64,000 nt of DNA from Echinarachnius parma (lineage: Eukaryota > Echinodermata > Echinoidea > Clypeasteroida > Echinarachniidae): NCBI GenBank assembly GCA_037951105.1, contig JBAMJV010003077.1, positions 129,501 through 193,500 of the forward strand, read 5' to 3'. The position numbers and the translations under genes are program-made. The notes under the pieces were generated by a model. The model was not told the DNA's origin. It worked only from the letters and a program-made list of their open reading frames with translations, and did not search any database. Below are positions 12,537-23,358 of the stretch, piece by piece (positions within the stretch are counted from its first letter, which is position 1; each line of letters opens with the position of its first letter).

Positions 12537-12760
12537 AAGCCCTCCGCACACAGAGCCGACTCGACCCGATCCGACTGGTTTTCAGTCAGGCTAGAGTCGG
12601 TTTCGCCCAGTCGTAGCCGATTCAACATGTTGAATCGGCCTTGAATGATCTCCGACTGGCTCTTGACCAGCAAAACATGAGTCCTGAGGCAACGGATACT
12701 GAGCTAAACTGACTGAAAACCAGTCGGATCGGTAGAGTCGGCTCTGTGTGCGGAGGGCTT
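12537..12760. mobile_element. Foldback MITE with CCCTCCGCACAC ends
   Basis: Ends AAGCCCTCCGCACACAGAGC and, inverted, GCTCTGTGTGCGGAGGGCTT. The arms continue with GACTGGTTTTCAGTCAG and its inverted partner CTGACTGAAAACCAGTC. TAA flanks on both sides may be the target duplication. Non-coding. Confidence 0.85.
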
Positions 12761-13186
12761 AAGTTGTATTGATGTTTTTTCTTACTCTTCGTTCTTTTGC
12801 TCTTCCTCTCCATTTCTTATTATTTATTATATCTTGTGGGCCGAAGGGGAAGAAAATTTACATAATAATGTAGAAAATAAATTATTTCGATATCACTTTT
12901 TATACGAAAAGATGAAGTAGTTTTGTTTGATTGCCAAATGATCCCCTCTATACATTATTAAGAATAATGTTGGACATAATAATGTTATTAGAAACTTATT
13001 TATAGAACAGAAATAATTAGGGGAAAACGCAAACAAAAAACACTCAGCATTCTTATGGCAGACACATTCACATTTCCAGGCAATTATTTTTAAATGTTAT
13101 TATACATTATTTTTCAATAGTATTCCTTTTAAATAGCAGAAAGAAACACCTTTGCTGTAATGTAGGCGTATAGACGTGATGACCTA

Positions 13187-13483
13187 GGGGATGTTTCACA
13201 AAGATCCTAAGTTGAACTTAACTCTAGGTTGGACTTAAAAAGTATGGTAAGCCATTTGTACCCTTGGAATAAAATATATTCAAAAGCAAAAATGCAAGTA
13301 TTTTAGACTTTTCATAAATGTTACATCAAGAATATGAAATCTCTTTGATAATAGAAAATATATATGATTTGAATCAAAATGTTATGCCTTTTATAAGAAA
13401 ATTCAAAGAAACTAGTGGCTTTCCATACTTATTAAGTCCTACTTAGAGTTAAGTTCAACTTAGAATCTTTGCGAAACACCCCC
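13187..13483. mobile_element. Foldback MITE with GGGGATGTTTCAC ends
   Basis: The left arm GTTGAACTTAACTCTA matches, inverted, the right arm TAGAGTTAAGTTCAAC, and the tips are GGGGATGTTTCAC and GCGAAACACCCCC. A half copy lies at 35137-35306. The middle is AT-rich. Confidence 0.85.
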
Positions 13484-13959
13484 GGGCGTAATGTTTACGG
13501 GTAAGCATTTTTCGTCCATTTCCGTGCAATTTCCAGCTTTATTATTTTGTTTTACAATAATACCAGTACCGGTTTGTTGGTTTGTTTTTATGGGTTTTTT
13601 TTTTAAGGGGGCAAGAAGTCTGTGTTGTTATACCACTTATAAAAGCAACGAAAACATGATTATGTACGAAACACATTTAAATACCCTTGAATATATACAA
13701 TTGCAATGGATTTCTTTCATATAATTTATTTTATTTTCCATACTGAATAAATTAAGTGCTTTTATTTGCCTTATAGGCCTACATTAAATTTGTATTTTCT
13801 TTCAAGAATATAAATATATATATTTTTTTAAAGACCACGATACGATTGCATGATAGTAATAATACTGCGCTATTACAAACAATGCAATGATTATGAATAA
13901 CAATAACAGAAGAACACAAGAAGAGATCTCAGAACAAAACTACTACCACATACAAATAA

Positions 13960-14220
13960 TTTAGCCTGCGGCAGCCGACGGGGCAATTATCTGCACACGA
14001 CCAGCCCTGCCGTGCCGGGCGAATCGCACAGCAGCAGCCCGCTAAGAATTGCGATTGGCGCTGCGAGAAACGAGTTCGTCATCGCAATGATTGCAATACT
14101 ATCTTGATTGTAATAGCGGTGCTCGCCTATGTATGAGCCCCAAGCAGTAAACTGCTGTCACTTTGCGCCGCTGGACGTGGCGGGGGAGACGGTGAATGAT
14201 TGGGAGAAAGGCCTTCCTCG
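13960..14220. other. GC-rich islet, non-repetitive
   Basis: CpG-rich segment with no convincing frame and no repeat match elsewhere in the window. Surrounding sequence from 13484 to 15137 is otherwise AT-rich with no feature seen. Confidence 0.35.
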
Positions 14221-15137
14221 ACAATTTCAGCACGTGTTTCGCTTACTATGTTACGAGTAACCGTCAGTTTCTCGTCTCGAACCTACACGAATTTTCAATT
14301 TACCATCTATTTTCTATAATTATTATCAATTTGTCATGACTTTTGTTTTTTTGTGTTTCGGTTTTTTTATATTTTTTTAAAATCACAAATAACGTCTGAA
14401 ATTATTGTAAGAAAATAATTAAGATGGAAATTGCCCGGAAATGGACGAAAAACGTTTTCCCGGAAATCATTACTACGCCATGGTCATTACGTTGTACGCC
14501 TACATAATTATTTAGAAAAAAGTTGTTCTTTCTGCTTTTTTGGAAGGAAATATTGTCTTACTGTTTATACAGTAAAATAATGTATAATCGAAATAAAAAT
14601 TGTCCGGAAATGTGCGATTGGCGAAAAATGCGCTCATTCTGGAAACGGTTAGCGCTCTTTGTATATACTGTTTTTTGGTGAAGATGGACGTCTGCCATTA
14701 GAACAAATCATTAATGTTTTGTTTTCCTCTTTTTCTTTTATTACCAATGATGTTCAAAATTATCTTTCAACTAATTGCTGAAAAAAAAGTGAGTGACCGG
14801 TAATGATAAAAAAGAACGTTATCAAAAGTCGCGGGAGTCTTTAATGGAAATGTGAAAGTGGTGATTTATAACAAAGATGTTTTTGTTTCTTTAATACAGA
14901 GATCCCCATTATGTTTTCAATTTCTTAATTTTTCTATATTCCTTTTATTTTTTGTTATTACTTAGCATGTTTTTCTTTAATAATTGTTGCAAAATAATGA
15001 ACATCGTCGGGATATCAACAAAGAGTAAAACTTCATTGCGAAAACAATTAACGGAGCTTCATGAAAATGATGTGGCTGTATAATGTCATCTACCAAAACT
15101 CCCAAATAACAATCACAGTTATTTGCTAAATAATGCT

Positions 15138-15440
15138 TGTGGACGTGGTGTGGAAAGATTGGTAGAGTGCACGCTTTCCAATCGGTAAGATCCCGAGTTC
15201 GAATTCGCTGCTCTCTATATACACAAGTGTAAAAATGGGTATCTCGATATACAGGGTGAAAGCCGTTATGTATAATTATCAAATTATCTTCTCAATTTTA
15301 ATAAGCCGCTTGGAAAGAATGCTCCCCAGGGAGAGGAGATACAGCACACGATGTGTGCGGGTTGGCATTGTATCACGTGACCGGGGTAATACACATCTAA
15401 ACTATAAAGCACGTTGAGATGATTTGTATCATGCGTTTAA
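15138..15440 (+). mobile_element. tRNA-derived SINE, fuller copy
   Basis: The tRNA-like head GATTGGTAGAGTGCACGCTT is followed by the B box GAGTTCGAATTCG. The body then shows GCCGCTTGGAAAGAATGCTC, a GTGACCGGGGTAATA block and a decayed tail. This is the clearest head-plus-body copy in the window. Confidence 0.8.
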
Positions 15441-15485
15441 TAAATCGAACTTATTCAGCAGCAGCATCAGCATGCGCCCCACCAT

Positions 15486-15531
15486 CATCATCATCCTCCT
15501 ACTCCTCCTCCTCCTCCTCATCGTCATCATT

Positions 15532-15613
<82 letters not shown>

Positions 15614-15620
15614 ACAACAA
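15486..15620. repeat. (ATC)n microsatellite
   Basis: About 40 uninterrupted ATC repeats flanked by CCTCCT and CAACAA variants. Serine-, isoleucine- and methionine-rich frames over it are artefacts. Confidence 0.95.
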
Positions 15621-16430
15621 CAACAACATTATCTTCATCATCATTATCGCCATATTTATGATCAAACAATCCTCATGATAATTGTTTATCTTCAATATAT
15701 TGACAGTATTATTTGGGTCATGCATGGGACCATTGAAGAGGATAAAAGTGCAAGTGATATAGTGAGGCATGATAAGAATATCAAGATTTCGCTGCTCCCG
15801 CATTGTGTTATCGAATGCATAGAAGTTGCAGGCATCTCCTGTGAAGAAGGGGAGCATGGAAGTGGGATAAAAGTGCAAGTGATACCTCGGAAGGGAAAGT
15901 GCATTGTGAGGGCGTGGAAAGGCCGGGTTTGTATAAAGACGGACTGACACAAACCGACATAAATTGACGCCCCACCGGGCACCAAATCACCTCCATAGAT
16001 GCGGAATTCTTATATAGACCTATCCCAAGATATACCTTAAACAATTTTAATACAAACATTGCCTATAATGCCTCAGTGCGCTTCGTGGTCTTGTTTGGTT
16101 TATATTTCCCCCTTTTCTATACAGAAAGTCGAAAATAACTGACATCACGTGTGAATTATCCCCTTCAGATTTATACCAGGAGTAGCTAAATTATCTATAA
16201 CCTACAAATAAGTTCGTTGTATATTTTTTACTTGGAGAAGAAAATACCTGATAAAACCGGTCATCAGACAAAATCAAGAAGAACAAAACTGACAGGTTAT
16301 AGAATGTTTACGCCTACGCCCTTGCTCCAATATGATGACATGCTTTTAATATAATATGTGGCGTAGCCACATGAACTGATCTAACCGAAAATTGAGCAAA
16401 GGGCGGGGGAGGGTTTAGAGCAGGGAATGA

Positions 16431-16797
<367 letters not shown>

Positions 16798-17093
16798 CTC
16801 TTCATCGTCACCACTCTTACTCCTAATCATGAGATCCCGAGCACAAAACAGTTTATTTGTTACACCTCGTAAATTACATGTAGTTTTACTAGATTGTATC
16901 GTTTTTGTATTGTCCTACGAAAGTAAAGTATTCATTTAAAAATCCAGGCTATATCTAGTTTTGTTCATTATAATTATGACGTGCGAGTATCAGTTTAGGC
17001 AGAGAAATGCTCCCATTTCCCTGGTATAAGTAAGCGTTTTAGCTTTAAAAAAAAAATTTACTAGCATGTTATAGCTCTTTAGCCCGCTCATGA

Positions 17094-18120
17094 AGGGGCC
17101 CAGTGGTGGTGGTGTATTGAATTTTTCCCCCATCAAAATTGCGATTTTTATCTTAAAATGATCCATGGCTTCTAAGCTTTAAGAAAATACATACTTTGTA
17201 AGGTAGGGGGTAGCTATCAAATGGACAAATTAAGGATTTTGTTATCAATGTTGTAGATTTTGGGGGCCGGAAGTGATTATTTTCCAGCTTAGATTCGAGC
17301 ATTTTAATTCTACTTTTCTTAAATAGTCCAAATAAAATTGTCCCAAATCAAAATGTTCACCATCCAAATTGTGTTCCTCTTTTTTCAGAGTAAAGCAGCA
17401 ACATCCTATCGTCATGCAAAAAATAAACATGGCAGTTTATATGTGACGATTAACATGCCCTAAACTTCCATTGAACCAACTACTGCTACTTATCCCGCTA
17501 TTTTCCTATTTGTATCCATGTCACATTTATCTAACACATGTCAATATTGTATATGACCGTTCAAGCTCATTTGCCGAAAATCTGATTTTTTAAGACTAAA
17601 ATTCTAAAAACTTAAAAAGTATTTACTCAAATTCAATGAAATTTGGAGGAATAATTCCTTGTTTGTAGATGGACAGATTAATGATGGCTTTTAGAGATAA
17701 CCCTATTGTACACCAAAATAATTATGTACATTTCATATGTACATTTCTGATTTTTGGCAAAATTGCCTTATGACTATGAAGATAGCTGAATAATGTAAAA
17801 AGCCATCATTAATTTGTTTGTATAACATCATAATATCTATCTTTAAAATGTAGAATGTATACGCCTCTATACCTCTATGGAGATGCGTTTTGAATGTTGA
17901 CTTGCTAAAACTCTAAAATTTTATTTTTCTCTATATTATTGCTGTTTGATCTCTTATTATAAGTCCAATTGTATTCTGTATTAGTTTTGTTGGATTCCCC
18001 ATATTCTAAGCTTTCCAGAATTGTATGGTTGTAGGGGGTAGCTTCAATGGTTAGAAAGATATTCACGATTGGTAAAAGTGTGCAAAAACGTCAAAATAAT
18101 AATACCCCACTGGGCCCCCT
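17094..18120. mobile_element. About 1-kb element with GGGGCCCAGTGG ends
   Basis: Left tip AGGGGCCCAGTGGTGGTGG and right tip, inverted, AGGGGGCCCAGTGGGGTA. AGGGGGTAGCT blocks recur near both ends (17207 and 18035). No intact transposase frame, so non-autonomous or decayed. Confidence 0.6.
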
Positions 18121-18312
18121 GAAACACGGCACACAAATAATTGTACACATGACACTCTAAAGATGGCGCTGTTTAAAAATAATCAGAGTGCACTATCAAC
18201 ACGCTCGTAAAAAATAACGTTTTGCAGAATCCGGTGTATTTATTAAATGATCGGTTGTATAAAAAGCAGTGGCGTGGCATGGTCGGTCTGATTGGAGGGT
18301 ATTTGAATGATT

Positions 18313-18606
18313 AGGGTACACCTCATGTATTTCTTTATTTGAAGAGCTTAATTCCAAAAGGCGCTAAATCCACTTTTCATACAAATTGAGTTAACGATAT
18401 CAGTACATAAATACGTAGCTATCTAGAAATCAAAATTGAATGACAAATTTCACAATCAAAATCAAAATATGGAACGTGCCATTTTCATATTTACAATATA
18501 CAATATACAATGTGAACAAAATTGGACAAAGAAACCTGTTTTTCGAAAGTTGAAAAGTGGATTCAGCGCCTTTTAAAAGTAAGCTCTTCATTATTTTGTA
18601 CCCCGT
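18313..18606. mobile_element. Foldback MITE with GAAGAGCTTA arms
   Basis: GAAGAGCTTA with AAAAGGCGCTAAATCCACTT on the left matches, inverted, AAGTGGATTCAGCGCCTTTT with TAAGCTCTTC on the right. The tips GGGTACA and TGTACCCC extend the inverted repeat outward. Confidence 0.75.
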
Positions 18607-19134
18607 AATGTTTTCGTATCGTTCCGTCAAATTATTTGTCTTTGGAACTTAAAGTTACGCCCAATGTGGTTGAGCAACCAAACGGTAATTATTCAGGCAG
18701 AAATCATCATTAAAAAAAAAAAGATCATTTCATTCATGGCAATATCATCTCAGATTCGCGTAAAACCATCTTGCATGCAAAAATGTCTTATAATTGGACG
18801 AACAAGTTGCGAGGATTATAAGTATTTTGTCGTGACACAGGGTACAGTAAAGATTATAGTAAATAGGCGGAGGGCCAACGTAACAAAGTATCCTAGTGTT
18901 ATTGTGTAAATCTTTAAAAACAAAATACTTAGAACTCGCGATTCTCACATACCTTGATGCCTTCGTATTACCGATATAAGAATGGAACTGATTTTGTTTT
19001 CCGAATTTGTCTCTTCTTTATAAAGATATTTATGATTGAAGTGTAATGATTGAATAATCTCCATGGGAGAATTTTAACTGTCACTTTACTCAGTCATTAT
19101 TACATTTAATCACCATCGAATACACATCCCATGT

Positions 19135-19233
19135 ATTGACAAAGGGTTGTGCATTTGAATGATTTGATTTGATAAACGGTATCCACTTACTAAGTGGATA
19201 TATCAAATCCTTCAAATGCACAACCCTTTGTCA
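19135..19233. repeat. Imperfect 99-bp hairpin
   Basis: TTGACAAAGGGTTGTGCATT is followed, after a central TCCACTTACTAAGTGGATA palindrome, by the inverted AATGCACAACCCTTTGTCA. A remnant of family X (CACATGTCAACAAAGTTACTA) follows directly. Confidence 0.75.
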
Positions 19234-19835
19234 TTTGTTGCACATGTCAACAAAGTTACTACATCTTGCCAAATCTCTACACAAAAAGCCGGCACACCAA
19301 CATGGCAGCCGTTTGACTTACAATAGAGAATTTGACAATATCTACCAATCGCCACCTAAACAAATCAGTATGTTTTTGTTGTTATTTAGAATCCAATGAA
19401 TGAGAATTAGATGTGGTTGGACGTGAAGATTAAGAAGTCAAATGCAAGTTCGCTATTTGTTGGTGTCACATAGGAAACCCAATGAACATAATCTTTATTT
19501 TTAAAGGGACAAAGGAAATGTTTAAATGCAAAAACCAATAAAACTATTTTACCGATTCGAGATGAGGTGCAAAGTTGACCCTTTTTTCTTAGTGTGTGTC
19601 CATGACCATTAACAGTGTGAATGAACTCACGATAGGGTTATTGTTTTGTACAATATTATGTAAATCCAAAATTTCTTGTTGTTGGGAAAAGATATCTGAT
19701 TTGTATTTGTTATTGTATATTTTTCTTTTACTTTTGGTATTGTTTATTTGTTATTCTATTTTTATTCTATTTTTCAGTTTTATTTATTTAATTTTATTAT
19801 TATTTTATTAATCAATTAATTAATTAATTTATTGA

Positions 19836-19876
<41 letters not shown>

Positions 19877-20670
19877 TTGCAAGGAGTAATCATAAATGAT
19901 TGAGAAGGAAGAATAATAGTAGGCGTAGCTTAATAAGCAATGTTCCTCCTTTTAATCCACCAAATGAAAAAAGGCACTGGTCGAAAAATTGGTCTCCGCC
20001 AGGACTCGAACCTGGGTCTCCGGCTTGGAACGCCAATGCCTTTACTTCTCGCTATATATATATATATTTTATTTTATTTTATTTTATTTTTTTTGGGGGG
20101 GGGGGGGGGGGTTACAATTACCGTGTTATTCAATCTGACACTCATCGTGATGGTATCATCTTTGAGAAAAAATAAATGTAATGTTGATTAATATGAACAA
20201 AAATACTTATTATGCTGATGATATTTGGCAATTGTTCATGGTTGGTCAAAAATGGCTTCCACAGCTCTATGATCTCAGCACATTTTTCGAGGCGCATCTC
20301 TGAAATAGTTGTTATCATGAATAGTGTGCCTAAATTCCCTTTTTCGACTGTGAACCTCCACTGTACCCGAGATCGAAGCGAAGAACACAAAATAATGCGG
20401 CCAATTTGCCCAAATAATTAAGGGATTGCACTTGCACCCCCTCACAAATATTAAAGTATACAATATCAGGGAACTTTTAGTTCTGATATAAGTATCTGTA
20501 ATTGTACTGTATGTGAAACACACTAATATATATATATTATATCAAAATATATTGTAAAAGGTTATTAAATTCAGATGACTATTCATATGAATAAATGTTT
20601 GTTTACCACGCATACTGGTACTGGTAAGCAACCAATGAGTATATTTAAACAGAGAATATCTAACATTCTG

Positions 20671-21246
20671 TTTAAAGGTAGTGTTGAGTATTGGTATTTC
20701 CCGAAGTGCCCCCCCCCCCCCCCGCCCCCCCCCCCCCCCCCCCCGATATTTTTTTTGTGAGATAATGAAAAACTGACTGTCAAATTCGAAAGAACGTACA
20801 CTTTTAATGACAGAATAAACTTTATTTGATCAAAATCGGTTCAGAAACGGCTGAAATATCCATAAATATATTTGTATTCAAAATGTTTTTCACCGGCAAT
20901 CACCGGGCGATATCTAGACTTATTAGAAAAATTTCAAAAAATACTCGAAGACTACTTTGAACAAAATCAGAATAGGTTTTAAAAAAGTCGTTGATGATAT
21001 CTCTATTGAATCATTATTTTAACAAACATTAAATGCACAATTTTGTATTAAAAAAGGCTGAAACCCATGATTTCTTTTTAAATAGCGCCCTCTTGAGTTG
21101 TAACGGCTCTTTTTGAATGATAACAGGCGTTTTACTTAGTCGTATGTAATTGTGTATACTTTTCGATCATGGTGAAGTTATAACTATTACTTTGTACCGT
21201 AATGGTGCCGGTTTTGGTTTGACCAATACTCAACTATCCCTTTAAA
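20671..21246. mobile_element. Family Y MITE, copy 2
   Basis: Ends TTTAAAGGTAGTGTTGAGTA and, inverted, AATACTCAACTATCCCTTTAA. A C-tract with one G (20709-20744) sits close to the left end. The internal AGCGCCCTCTTGAG block is shared with the other copies. Confidence 0.8.
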
Positions 21247-21544
21247 CTTATATATTTTGATGTGAATAATGATAAAATCGTAAATGTTCTTTCTGCGCGT
21301 AACTATCTTTACTCAACCATATAAATATAAAAAAACTATCATTACTCAAAATGTGATCGATCTATACCGCGTTGTAATCGATTCAACAACAAGGCTTGAA
21401 ATCAACAGCCAATTTGTATAATCAGACTCTTTACAAACACAAATGTAGGGGAAATATCCTAAAGTAGTTATGAAAATGGTAACGGAATGCGGAAAATGAA
21501 ATTAATACTCTTTTGTTTTTCCATGTCAGCAGAAACTTATAAAA

Positions 21545-22059
21545 TGCTTACACTTTTTCAAACATTTTGAAAAGAGGTTTTTGAATAGTTGGGGATGATC
21601 TCTCTATTTAATCATTATTTTAACAAAAAATCACATGCACAATTGTTTTTATTTAAACTGCTTGAAACCAATGAGTTTATAGAGAGCTCCCTCTTGAGTT
21701 CCAACGGATTTTTAAAATGATAACAGGCTTTTTACTGAGTCGTTTGTAATTGTGTATACCTTTCGCGCAGGCGCGCCGATTCGTTCCGAAAATACAATGC
21801 ATGGGGGGGGGGGGGGGGGGGGGGGGCAGAGCATTGTTCACAAACAATGCTCGCCCCCCCCCCCCCCAAAAAAAAAAAACAACAACAAACAAACAAACAA
21901 ACAAAAACAACAAACAAACAAAAACAAATCCGAACGAATCGGCGACTCTGCTTTAGACATGGTAGAGTTATAACTACTAGTTTGGTGCAGGTTTTGGTTA
22001 CTAAAATTCAATTTGACCAAAGCTGTACTCTCTATACCAAAACTCAACTATCCCTTTAA
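21545..22059. mobile_element. Family Y MITE, copy 3, left-truncated and interrupted
   Basis: Begins inside the family sequence at TTTTTCAAACATTTTGAAAAG and ends AACTCAACTATCCCTTTAA. It is broken between GTATACCTTTCG and CATGGTAGAGTTATAAC by the hairpin at 21774-21944. Confidence 0.75.
21774..21944. repeat. Palindromic insertion with facing G24 and C14 tracts
   Basis: Outer arms CGCCGATTCGTTCCGA and TCCGAACGAATCGGCG are inverted repeats. Inside, a run of 24 G (21803-21826) faces a run of 14 C (21854-21867) across the hairpin GAGCATTGTT-CACA-AACAATGCTC. An A-rich (CAAA)n stretch follows the C run. Confidence 0.85.
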
Positions 22060-23130
22060 CCTTTAACGGAGAAAAGAAACAAAAAGAAAACCATTTTATT
22101 ATTACCGTTTCGAGATAAGGGGCAACATTGATCAATTTATCTTAGTGTGTGTCTATGACTAGTTTTTCTAAACAGTGTGAATTAACTTATGAAATTTCAT
22201 AACTTCTTGTTGTTGGGGAAAAAGACGTCTGATTTAAACAAAAATGTTTATTCATTTATTTGTTTCATTCAATTTTTTTTTTTTTTTTTTTTGAGGAGGT
22301 TGTTAAGCGTATCTACCATGAGACTCATCTTGGTGGTATCATTTTTGAGAAAGTGTAATGTTCTCAGAAAATACACATTATGCTGATGATATTTGGCAAT
22401 TGTAAACTGTTTGTCAAAATGGACAGAGCTGTATACAACTTTATGATCCCAACACATTGTTCGAGGCGCATCTCTGAATTAGTTGTTATCATTAATATGA
22501 AATTATAGTGTGCCTTTTATGGCAACCTAAATTCTCCTTTTTTCGACCGTGAAATATTCTCAGAGCTAGGCTAAGAAGTACTTATGTACACAAATGCTAT
22601 CAATATTCATCAAAATCATTAGGGGGTTGCACTTGCACCTCCTTCCCAAATATTAAAATAGCATAGAATGTACTATTTTCAAAGGTAATGTGGCTGTTTA
22701 TCAAAAACAAAGTAATCTGTATTACATTAATATTTTGAATGGTTACTAGTGTTACATTCGAATGAATATTCATATAAATAATTGCCTTTTTACTACGCAT
22801 ACTGGTACTAGGAACAACCAATGATTATATTTAAATTTTTACAAATTTAATATCATGTTCATACGTATTTATTTGAATGTAAATAACTACACAATTGTAA
22901 ATGTTCTTATATTCCTGCGTAACTATCATTACTCATAACATGTGATCGATCTATACAGTTCTGTTATCGATTCAACAATAAGGCTTGAAATCAACAGCCA
23001 ATTCGGTTTAATCCCCTTTAATCAGACTCTTTTCAGACACAACTGAAGGGGAATATCCTAAAGAAATTATAAAATTTGAATGGTGTGCGGAAAATACAAT
23101 TAAAACTTTCTTGTTTGTCACATGTCAGTA

Positions 23131-23249
23131 CAAAGGGAAAATAGGATGGACATAGTCTACCCAGACTACCAGTAATCGATTATGGTACGTGCTATGATAT
23201 GGTAGCTAGATCACATGACTTTTTCTTCGTAGTCACATGATCAACAACC
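23131..23249 (+). promoter_or_regulatory. TMEM256 5' flank and probable promoter
   Basis: The 119 bp before the start codon hold a repeated TCACATGA (about 23213-23220 and 23233-23240), an E-box-like sequence in two near-identical contexts. No TATA box is evident. The start codon context CAACCATGG is close to the Kozak ideal. The upstream boundary is set by the segmental duplication; the transcription start is unknown. Confidence 0.4.
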
Positions 23250-23358
23250 ATGGCAGACAAAAACCAGCTTCGATTGTCTAGATATGGAAGGATTTTTCTC
23301 CGCATTGGCGGGGTGTCTGGCCTAGCTGCAGTTGTGATGGGTGCATACGGATCTCATG
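23250..23358 (+). CDS. TMEM256: TMEM256 exon 1
   Basis: Codes residues 1-36 plus one base. Start codon in a strong Kozak context; donor CATG|GTTAGT. Contains the first membrane segment. Confidence 0.92.

Larger units (their letters stand above)
19500..23130. repeat. Diverged tandem segmental duplication
   Basis: Three blocks occur twice in the same order. 19540-19700 matches 22090-22235 (TTAGTGTGTGTC, TTCTTGTTGTTGGG). 20120-20350 matches 22310-22530 (TGCTGATGATATTTGGCAAT, CGAGGCGCATCTCTGA). 21280-21540 matches 22900-23130 (GATCGATCTATAC, GGCTTGAAATCAACAGCCAA). The copies differ by separate insertions such as family Y at 20671. The right copy ends about 120 bp before the TMEM256 start codon. 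Confidence 0.8.

Noticed and set aside
15429..15950. 173-codon minus-strand frame
   Set aside because: Mostly ATC/GAT microsatellite read as a Met-rich stretch; no family resemblance outside the repeat.
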